Origin: an uncultured Planctomycetaceae bacterium | GTDB lineage: Bacteria > Planctomycetota > Planctomycetia > Planctomycetales > Planctomycetaceae | Length of the DNA: 64,000 bases | Direction of reading: 5' to 3' | NCBI GenBank assembly: GCA_943787265.1 | Contig: CALSLT010000001.1 | Location: 142,893-206,892, forward strand | Shown: piece after piece, positions 53,889-61,004 of the stretch | How the letters are laid out: each line of letters opens with the position of its first letter | Numbering within the stretch: position 1 is the stretch's first letter | Translations under genes and position numbers: made by a program | Notes under the pieces: model-generated | What the model saw: only the letters and a program-made list of their open reading frames with translations | Told to the model about the DNA's origin: nothing | The model's database searches: none

Positions 53889-56855
53889 ATGCCATGCTTG
53901 TTGGCTTTCGCTCTTCTGTCGCATACAGATGCTCAAACATTCGCCCCCAACGAGCGATTCGTCGGGATGCTCAGCGACGGTGCGAGAATTCAAGCCGACT
54001 CAATCAAAGACTGGCATGACGAAAACGCTCGCCCCAGCTTTGCTGGCCACGCGATCTTCGACGAGAAACGACCGGTTCGATGGATCATCGACCAGGCAGT
54101 GCCTCTTTCCGAGATGCCGAAGGCGTATGTCGAGATGTTCGGCGGCGATCGTCTGCCTTGCCGAGTCGTCGACTACCAACGCTCCGAGAAATGGACCTAC
54201 GAAACCCACAGTGAATGCCTGATCGTCGAGCCTCTCATTCAGGTCGACTTCCCCGGCCGACCGACAACACCGTTTCTTCGCATCTCGACCGACTGGCTGA
54301 AACGAGTTGTCTTCGATGAGAAAGCTGGAATTCCAGCTCAATGGATTCCCGGAACGGTGTTTTTGCACGACGGCAGCAGGATCACTTATCGAGTCGTTCG
54401 ATGGAGCAGCAGCGGTCTGTCACTGCTTACAGATTCAGGCGTTAAGAAGTTGTTGTATTCCCAGGTTGCCGAACTGCACCTTCCGCTGCGTGACGAATGG
54501 GAGACCTACTTTGAACAACTGGCCGTGTTAACTCCCGATCTCGCATCTCGACTTGTTCAAGTCGAAGCATCGAACGGACTTCAGATTACGGTCTCGAAAG
54601 AACGGCTGATCGCCAAGCACTCTGGAGACCACAACAAGTCCGAGAACTGGCATCCCCTGCTGCACCCTGCGTGGAGCTTCGATCCGATTACCGTTCCGTT
54701 TCGGACGATCCGCACATGGCGTTTCTTCGCGGCCGAGCAGCCGCCAATGACAATTTTTAATCCCTCAATGACGAGAGACGCCCCTGTGTTCAGCACAGGT
54801 TGGGATCCCATCTCGCAACTCAGCGTCCAGTCAACAGCCATGCGAAACAATCGGCAACTCTGTGGCTGGGGTTTTGGGACGCACGCTCCAACTTCATTGG
54901 CATTCCCCCTTCACCCAGTCGTTCGGCAAGTACGCAGCAGAACCGGCCTTGATCAGTTAGTCGGTCCAGGCGGATGCGCTCGTGCAGAAATCGCCATCCA
55001 ATCAAAGCGAGCTCAACCGTTCTTCAAGAGTGAGATTCTTGTCGGAAGCAGCAAATCAGTGGATAGCGGCTGGAAGAATGTCAGCGTTGCTGATGGAAAG
55101 TCGGATCACGTCGTTCTCACGGTCGATCCGATCATCCAACAGCGTCCAAAAGGTGCCGACCCGTTCGACGTTCGAGACTGCCTCAACTGGATCGAACCTG
55201 AATGGAAACTCGACAAAGCGCAGCTTGCTAAAGAGGTCGCTCACCGAATTCCTGGCCGCCTTTCCGTTCTGGACGGCTGGACTGTTAGTTCCCTGCTTAG
55301 GTCTCCGGGCTCAAACGGTGATCAAGCTTCAGCCAATGTCACGAGTGCCGGCTCGGGAGATGCACCGCTCGTTGTTCAAAACATCTGGGACAAATCCGTT
55401 ACGGAGGACGAGCGGTCGCGACTACTCATGAAGGCGTCAGGGCCGTTCGTCGTGTTCAGCCAGCGGCGACAGATCGAAAAGCAACATCGATGGCTGGCCG
55501 TCTGCATCAGCAAACCAGCCGAGAGTGCAGACGCGGCAACGATCATGATCCGGATCGACAGCCGAGCGATGATCGAGGCAAACGTGCCTGCTCGTACCTC
55601 GCGTCAGGATCCCGATCCGATCCTCATTCCGGTGTCAGAATTTCAGGGGACGAAGCCAACGATCGAAGTTGTCCTGCTAACTTCCGGCGACAAATCCTTC
55701 GTCGACTGGCGAGGGATCGGTCTTTCGCAGCACCCACCCGGAATTGTTCCGCTGTTTGACGAGTCAGACGAACTCATCAAACACCTGCAGGACGGTGAAG
55801 GCGAACTTTCCCTGACAACGGTCGAACCGAAACACGGTACTTATGCGTTACGACTGACCTCAGGAGACCAATCCAACGCGGACATTCCTGGCTTAGAAGT
55901 CCCGATTCGGGAACATCCAGGACTTGGCGAGTTTCGGTATCTTCGCTTTTCCTGGAAAAAGAAAGACGGAGGTCAAATCGGTTTCCAGATCGGCCACGAC
56001 AGCACCATCGGTGTCCCCGAAAACGAGTTCGGCCAGGTCAAGCCGCGAGCTTTCGCAGAAGGCATTGCTCAGGCAGTTCTAAAACGACAACGCAGCAGTC
56101 CACGCCGACAATTCTCCGGTTCAAGCCTAGGCAGCCAGTTCGGTTACCAGTACGACGCCGGCAGCGGAGATCCGACTCAGCCCGTTCTACGACTCGACCG
56201 AAAGCTTCCCGTCGACTGGCGACTGATGGGCCGCGACCTGTTTGGTGAATTCGGCTCTTTCACGCTTACTGGCCTGGGCTTTCGAAACTCCGACGCAGAG
56301 CCAGCCTGGTTTGACGAAATCTACCTGGCCCGGACACAAGGCGACTTCAAGTGGATCGACGAGGTCTCCGGCCTTAAGAAGCCGTTCCAAAACGACGATC
56401 CGAATCTGCTCGACCAGGCTCGCGAGCCGCTTCACTATGGCCGAATAATTTCCAGAGTCGCTCCGCAATTCACTTCGCTGTTGTCGGGCGAACCCGTCCA
56501 ACTACTTCGCGAGTGGCAGGGACGACAAACGGTCATTCGCACGATGCCACGCTCAAAGGAAAAACCCTGTATTCTGAAAACGGCGGTATCCGTAGCCAAA
56601 GGGAGAAAGACCGTCCTCAATCTTTCCGCAGGTCGCTACCTCGAGGGAGACTGGCAACTGATCGTTCGCGCGGCTGGTCAGGAAGTGTTTCGGTCAATGG
56701 TCGATGCAAATACCGCCAAAGAAGGATGGCTCGACAAAGAAGTCGACCTCTCTCGCTTCGCCGGACAAAACATCATCGTCGAAGTCCTCAACGAAGCCAC
56801 CGGTTGGAAATACGAACACGCCTACTGGCAACGACTCGAGATCACTGAGAAGTAG
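53889..56855 (+). CDS. large secreted protein of unknown function
   Basis: About 988 aa. A signal peptide (MPCLLAFALLSHTDAQ) is followed by no catalytic motif that I recognise. The first 300 residues include repeated short beta segments (ERFVGMLSDGARIQADSIKDWHD, DRLPCRVVDYQ, GTVFLHDGSRITYRVVRWSSSGLSLLTDSGVKKLLYSQVAELHLP). Middle and end segments look like concanavalin- or CBM-type beta-sandwiches (GTYALRLTSGDQS...FRYLRFSWKKKDGGQIGFQIGHD; GWLDKEVDLSRFAGQNIIVEVLNEATGWKYEHAYWQRLEI). The start is uncertain: ATG 53889 has only a weak ribosome site, and a GTG further upstream inside the palindromic repeat is possible. The frame is open back to 53613, but that part crosses two extragenic repeats and is not coding-like. 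Possibly a substrate-binding planctomycete surface protein. Confidence 0.7.
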   Translation: MPCLLAFALLSHTDAQTFAPNERFVGMLSDGARIQADSIKDWHDENARPSFAGHAIFDEKRPVRWIIDQAVPLSEMPKAYVEMFGGDRLPCRVVDYQRSEKWTYETHSECLIVEPLIQVDFPGRPTTPFLRISTDWLKRVVFDEKAGIPAQWIPGTVFLHDGSRITYRVVRWSSSGLSLLTDSGVKKLLYSQVAELHLPLRDEWETYFEQLAVLTPDLASRLVQVEASNGLQITVSKERLIAKHSGDHNKSENWHPLLHPAWSFDPITVPFRTIRTWRFFAAEQPPMTIFNPSMTRDAPVFSTGWDPISQLSVQSTAMRNNRQLCGWGFGTHAPTSLAFPLHPVVRQVRSRTGLDQLVGPGGCARAEIAIQSKRAQPFFKSEILVGSSKSVDSGWKNVSVADGKSDHVVLTVDPIIQQRPKGADPFDVRDCLNWIEPEWKLDKAQLAKEVAHRIPGRLSVLDGWTVSSLLRSPGSNGDQASANVTSAGSGDAPLVVQNIWDKSVTEDERSRLLMKASGPFVVFSQRRQIEKQHRWLAVCISKPAESADAATIMIRIDSRAMIEANVPARTSRQDPDPILIPVSEFQGTKPTIEVVLLTSGDKSFVDWRGIGLSQHPPGIVPLFDESDELIKHLQDGEGELSLTTVEPKHGTYALRLTSGDQSNADIPGLEVPIREHPGLGEFRYLRFSWKKKDGGQIGFQIGHDSTIGVPENEFGQVKPRAFAEGIAQAVLKRQRSSPRRQFSGSSLGSQFGYQYDAGSGDPTQPVLRLDRKLPVDWRLMGRDLFGEFGSFTLTGLGFRNSDAEPAWFDEIYLARTQGDFKWIDEVSGLKKPFQNDDPNLLDQAREPLHYGRIISRVAPQFTSLLSGEPVQLLREWQGRQTVIRTMPRSKEKPCILKTAVSVAKGRKTVLNLSAGRYLEGDWQLIVRAAGQEVFRSMVDANTAKEGWLDKEVDLSRFAGQNIIVEVLNEATGWKYEHAYWQRLEITEK

Positions 56856-57098
56856 TTGCCGTTGAGCATTTCCCGTGCTCTTTGCTGTCAACTCCGCAGC
56901 AGAGATCGTAAGGACCGCTTCCAGCAACGATGCAAAACGAACGCATGTTGCGAATGTGCTAACCGTCACAAGCCGACCAGTTTTAGAGTGAAAACCCTCC
57001 CGAAGTTGCGCATGTTGCCTCCCCGCAACCTACTTTGAAGCGTTGCCCAATCATTAAGTGAAACGCGAGTTGCTCTTTTGCAGCCAGGGGATGGCACG

Positions 57099-58475
57099 GT
57101 GTCGAGCGAGTTACCAAATATCGATGAGGTTGTCAGTGACCTTCGCGAAACTGCTTCTGCAGGTGCATCGGCGAAGGGCGTGGCAGTAGCAAATGCAGAA
57201 TCAAGCAAATCCGCTGTGGCCTTGGAAACTGAGTCCTCAGCGCTCGTCGCTCCCGCAGCTCCAAAGCCGCGAGGCTTTCAGGCAGACTTTGCGACTCAGG
57301 CTCCGTGGCCACCAGGTGGCGAGGCAGGACCGGGACTCAGCCCGCCCAAGCCAATGCCGAAACGGCCTCAAGGACGTTTCCTTGTAGGAGCCATTTTCTC
57401 AACGGTCGTCGGGACAATCCTGATGATGGTTTGGAATTCGTTCTTAGGCGTCGCCGCTTACGGCACTGTCACTGGAGACACTCTCAGAGTCACCACCCCT
57501 TGGGCCGGTTTTGTCCAGACACTTGCCGTCGAAGAAGGACAGACTGTCGAGAAAGGCCAACTACTGGCCACGATGCACAGCCTGGACCTGGAGCGTCAAC
57601 TGGCTCAGATTGAAGACGAACTGCAAGTCGAGCGTGCTCGACATGACGGTGAGAAATCCCGACTGCGTTGGGATTCGCAAAGCCACGCGGCCGAGTACTT
57701 CGAACTGTGGGGCTCGCTACTGAAAAACCAAAACGATCTGAACCGCATCCGCAACGACCTGGAACGCGCTCAAAGTGTTCGCGACAAGGCGATCATCCCG
57801 GAACAGGAAATCGACCGCCTCGTGTTCGCAGAAGCTGGCCAGCGCGAGATGGTAGAAAAGATGACGCAGGCTCTCGAAGAACTGCGACATCGTGTGGAAG
57901 AAAAACCAACCAACGAAAGAACGGCTTCGGACGACGGACTAAGCCTTGAGCAGTTGCGGCCAATCCTTGCACGCATTGACGCTCTGGAAGCGGCTCGTTC
58001 GCGACTGGTCGATCAACTGGAAGAAGGTCGGCTGTTATCACCGGTCGACGGTGTCGTCGTACGTTGCGGTCAGCCTGCGGGACAAAGTCTGGGGCAACTT
58101 GATACGGTCCTTGAGCTGGTTGATGCAGACTCACTCCAGGCGACGCTGTACGTTCAGCAGGATGATTCGCACTCGCTGACTCCGGGAACCAGAGTCACGG
58201 TCACCGTCGAACCACTTTCGCAACCAGTCGCTTGTCGAGTCGTCAGTTCGCGAGAACGTTTCGAATCGGCCCCGGAATCGGTCGAACGCTATTACCGAAA
58301 AGGCGAACCATTGCTGCCCGTCGTCCTTCAGCCGGAAGTCGGCGAACGAGACCGCGGCATCATGCGACACGGCGCGATCGTTCGGTTCGGATGGTTCTCG
58401 TCTCTGCAGGCAGAAGCTCCGGACAACAATCCGGAAGTCATTGCGGAACGCGAGACATCACCGGCAAGACGTTAA
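57099..58475 (+). CDS. HlyD/RND-type membrane adaptor (Alg44-like) protein
   Basis: A 458-aa protein. A Ser/Ala/Pro-rich cytoplasmic N-terminus of about 85 residues leads to a transmembrane helix (FLVGAIFSTVVGTILMMVWNSFLGVAAYG). A biotinyl-lipoyl-like half-domain (WAGFVQTLAVEEGQTVEKGQLLATM) and a long coiled-coil (LERQLAQIEDELQVERARHDGEKSR...EEGR) follow, then the second lipoyl half (LLSPVDGVVVRCGQPAGQSLGQLDTVLELVDADSLQATLYVQQDDSHSLTPGTRVTVTVEP). This is the topology of periplasmic adaptor proteins and of Alg44-like subunits of exopolysaccharide synthases. GTG 57099 is chosen because AGGGG lies 8 nt upstream. It is followed, after a palindromic repeat, by the TackOD1-like and GT2 genes, so it probably forms the periplasmic part of a polysaccharide secretion complex. 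Confidence 0.85.
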   Translation: MSSELPNIDEVVSDLRETASAGASAKGVAVANAESSKSAVALETESSALVAPAAPKPRGFQADFATQAPWPPGGEAGPGLSPPKPMPKRPQGRFLVGAIFSTVVGTILMMVWNSFLGVAAYGTVTGDTLRVTTPWAGFVQTLAVEEGQTVEKGQLLATMHSLDLERQLAQIEDELQVERARHDGEKSRLRWDSQSHAAEYFELWGSLLKNQNDLNRIRNDLERAQSVRDKAIIPEQEIDRLVFAEAGQREMVEKMTQALEELRHRVEEKPTNERTASDDGLSLEQLRPILARIDALEAARSRLVDQLEEGRLLSPVDGVVVRCGQPAGQSLGQLDTVLELVDADSLQATLYVQQDDSHSLTPGTRVTVTVEPLSQPVACRVVSSRERFESAPESVERYYRKGEPLLPVVLQPEVGERDRGIMRHGAIVRFGWFSSLQAEAPDNNPEVIAERETSPARR

Positions 58476-58507
58476 GTCCGGCGTTGACTCGAATGGAAAA
58501 TGAATTC

Positions 58508-58564
58508 GTAGCCTGACTCTCTGAGTCGGGTCGTCGAGGGTCCCGACTCGGAGAGTCAGGCTAC
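58508..58564. repeat. GTAGCCTGACTCTC inverted repeat
   Basis: A 23-base arm starting GTAGCCTGACTCTC (58508-58530) pairs with 58542-58564 with only one wobble position, separated by 11 nt. It lies between the adaptor gene and the TackOD1-like gene. Such long palindromes of GACTC/GAGTC units are extragenic repeats; in an operon this one could form an mRNA hairpin that affects downstream expression. Confidence 0.75.
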
Positions 58565-58647
58565 AGGTGGGCTGTTTTGTTGATATTAGACGCGTCGGTG
58601 TATGACGCGGCGCGGAGTTTCGATCGTTGCCAGAGGGGGAACAGGCA

Positions 58648-59544
58648 ATGACGACTGTTGACTCAAAGTCAGTCGTGTGTGACGAAATACAAAGTGATGC
58701 CGTCGGGCCAGGAGCATCACAGGCAGAGGCCGGCAGCACAGGCATCGGACATGGCCGGTCCAAATGTTCGGTGCCGCTGTCGGCCTTTGCACTGACAAGT
58801 GACGGGCATGTTGTGTCGGGCGAACCATTCGCCGCCGTCGCCACATCATGTGGGAAATCGTCGGCCACAATTTCGCTCGGGTGGGACGCCATGCCGGCTC
58901 ACCCTTCGCTGATCCTCGGAGCAAGCACGCTCGACGGCCGAACTCTCTATACGGGATGCGTACTGACGTCTCACGAGGTCCGGGAAGACGGCATCCACTG
59001 CGAGATCACTCGCGGCGGAGTCGGAGAGCTTGTGCTCGCTGACCAGGCCAGAGTGCCGACACTCGACACCGAGTTCTTCCAGTACCGACTGCCGTACGCC
59101 GACTCCGTATACGAGAGCTGGAGTCGTGCCGGGATTCTGAAACGGACGGTCCTCGATCGAGTTCTTGTCTGCGGCAAGTGCCAGTCGGTGGCGACGTTTC
59201 GCTTTGCGTGTCGTCAGTGCGGCTCGGGAAGAGTCGCTCACAAGATGCTCGCTCACCACTTCGCCTGTGCGTTCGTGGCACCGCTGAGCGAGTTCGAAAC
59301 GGCCGAGACTTTGAAATGTCCTAACTGCCAGACGAAACACCTGGTGGCTGGCACAGACTTTGAATACATGCCGGGCGAAAACGAGTGCGATGTTTGCGGC
59401 TGGTCCGACCGAGAGTTGGAACAGACCGGACACTGTTTGAATTGTGATTCTCGATTCGCGGCTCATAAGGCCGCTGAGCAGGAACTGGTCGGATACCATG
59501 TTGAACGGCTGGCATCTTTGGCTGACATCGCTGACCTGGGATGA
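58648..59544 (+). CDS. TackOD1-like multi-zinc-ribbon protein
   Basis: A 298-aa soluble protein. The first 170 residues form an undefined domain (LSAFALTSDGHVVSGEPFAAVATSCG...HPSLILGASTLDGRTLYTGCVLTSHEVREDGIHCEITRGG). The C-terminal 130 residues carry four Cys-x2-Cys-type pairs and conserved His: VCGKCQSVATFRFACRQCGSG, AHHFACAF, LKCPNCQTKHLVAGTDFEYM, NECDVCGWSD and HCLNCDSRF. Order and spacing resemble the TackOD1 domain first described as an output domain in thaumarchaeal signalling proteins. It would bind several zinc ions; partners are unknown. ATG 58648 follows AGAGGGGGAACAGGCA. The stop overlaps the GT2 gene by 47 nt, so the two are tightly coupled and this protein may control the polysaccharide synthase. 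The family assignment is from memory of the motif pattern. Confidence 0.65.
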   Translation: MTTVDSKSVVCDEIQSDAVGPGASQAEAGSTGIGHGRSKCSVPLSAFALTSDGHVVSGEPFAAVATSCGKSSATISLGWDAMPAHPSLILGASTLDGRTLYTGCVLTSHEVREDGIHCEITRGGVGELVLADQARVPTLDTEFFQYRLPYADSVYESWSRAGILKRTVLDRVLVCGKCQSVATFRFACRQCGSGRVAHKMLAHHFACAFVAPLSEFETAETLKCPNCQTKHLVAGTDFEYMPGENECDVCGWSDRELEQTGHCLNCDSRFAAHKAAEQELVGYHVERLASLADIADLG

Positions 59545-60790
59545 AGTCGCAACGCTGCTGCTAGGCATGTCATTACTTGACGGCCCGCGGTATTGCGTCG
59601 CGACGGCCATCACTTGCATCTATGACTGGGTGTGCGGAATCAAGCGATCGCTGTTCTCAAAACAGCCTGAAGTTGAGTTCTCGCATTGCCCTTCGGTATG
59701 TGTGATGGTCGTCGGCCTGAACGAAGGCTCGGGACTTGGCGCGACGATTGAATCGATCATCGGGACCTATCCCCGTCTGGAAATTGTCGTCGTTGACGAC
59801 GGCTCCGACGACAACATGGCTGAAATCGGCAGAGCTTACGCTGGACAACACCCAAACATCGTGACAGTTCTTTCTCGTCCGTGGCGAGGCGGAAAATCAT
59901 CCGCTCTGAATATCGCGGCGACTCACACGACCGCTGAAGTTGTCATCTGTGTCGATGCGGACTCACACCTCGCCAGCGACGCCATTTGGGAGATCGTCCA
60001 GCCATTCCGCGACGCAACCGTCGGCGCCGTCTCGGCGACGGTGTCAGTTCGCAACTGCTTTACGAACTTCGTCACCTGGTTCCAGGGACTGGAGTATCTG
60101 CAGTCAATCTTCGTTGGCCGATTGGTCGCCGCAAGGTTAAACGTTCTGCCGATTGCCTCAGGCGCGCTCGCGGGTTTTCGTCGAGAGCTGCTTGTTCGAC
60201 TCGGCGGCTGGGACGTCGGCCCGGGTGAAGATCTCGACATGACCGTCCGAATTCGGCGACTTGGCTACCGAGTCAGGTTTGCTCAATACGCCTTTTGCCA
60301 TACCGAAGCACCAACCACCTGGAAGGCACTGCTGAAACAACGACGCCGCTGGGAAGGTGACGGTCCGGTTCGTCATTTCGCACGAAAACACATCGACATG
60401 GCCAAACCGTGGCACCGTGACTTCCGCCTGTCGAACATGTTCATGTTTCTCGACGGGATGACCTTCAACCTGTTGTGCGGTTATGGGATGGTCGTCTGGT
60501 CGGTTTTGATGCTTCTGCATCCTGACATGAGGCCCCCCCCCTACGCATGGCTGACATTTTATGTTGTCAGCGTGATCGCGGAAATCATCGCCCTCGGACC
60601 GCTGATGTATTACAGCCGAAACCGAAAGCACGATGCGATCGTTGCCCTGGCCTTCCCACTGATGCCGGCCTATCGGATGTTGCTGCTCGGGGTTCGGATA
60701 TTCTCGAACACCGCCGAAATCATCTATCGAAAATCGTTCACCGAACCGCATGTGCCTCCACACGTTCGAGCGGTCACCTGGCGTTGGTAA
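59498..60790 (+). CDS. family 2 processive glycosyltransferase (exopolysaccharide synthase)
   Basis: A 430-aa membrane glycosyltransferase of family GT2. Catalytic elements are VVVDDGSDD, CVDADSHL (DxD), GPGEDLDM (the acceptor Asp region) and QRRRW (the QxxRW box of processive synthases such as cellulose, alginate Alg8, PgaC or hyaluronan synthases). Hydrophobic segments lie at the N-terminus and in the C-terminal third (MFMFLDGMTFNLLCGYGMVVWSVLMLL, WLTFYVVSVIAEIIALGPLMYY, LAFPLMPAYRMLLLGVRI). The Met at 59498 is chosen for the N-terminal membrane segment; the frame begins earlier, within the TackOD1-like gene. Together with the HlyD-like adaptor it should synthesise and export an extracellular polysaccharide. 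Product unknown. Confidence 0.88.
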   Translation: MLNGWHLWLTSLTWDEVATLLLGMSLLDGPRYCVATAITCIYDWVCGIKRSLFSKQPEVEFSHCPSVCVMVVGLNEGSGLGATIESIIGTYPRLEIVVVDDGSDDNMAEIGRAYAGQHPNIVTVLSRPWRGGKSSALNIAATHTTAEVVICVDADSHLASDAIWEIVQPFRDATVGAVSATVSVRNCFTNFVTWFQGLEYLQSIFVGRLVAARLNVLPIASGALAGFRRELLVRLGGWDVGPGEDLDMTVRIRRLGYRVRFAQYAFCHTEAPTTWKALLKQRRRWEGDGPVRHFARKHIDMAKPWHRDFRLSNMFMFLDGMTFNLLCGYGMVVWSVLMLLHPDMRPPPYAWLTFYVVSVIAEIIALGPLMYYSRNRKHDAIVALAFPLMPAYRMLLLGVRIFSNTAEIIYRKSFTEPHVPPHVRAVTWRW

Positions 60791-60938
60791 AGTGAATTCC
60801 CGTGTAAAGCCTTGCGTCGCTTCCAAAGCACAAGAAGTGCTCAGGGCATGACAAGCGAACCGCCGGCATACCACCGAACAATCAGAGGAAGGTATGCCAG
60901 CGCTGAGCTCGCCCCCTACTCGACTGGCAAATAGAGAA

Positions 60939-60970
60939 ACCTCGCCGAGACAAGAAAGTCCCGGCGAGGT
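60939..60970 (-). terminator. hairpin terminator of secDF (also 3' of GT2)
   Basis: ACCTCGCCGAGAC (60939-60951) pairs with GTCCCGGCGAGGT (60958-60970) with one A-C mismatch and a 6-nt loop. On the minus strand it is followed by TTTCTCTATTT, 34 nt after the secDF stop. It lies between convergent genes and may serve both. Confidence 0.75.
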
Positions 60971-61004
60971 CTAGATTCAGAATTGAAGTCAGTCGACAAG
61001 CAAA

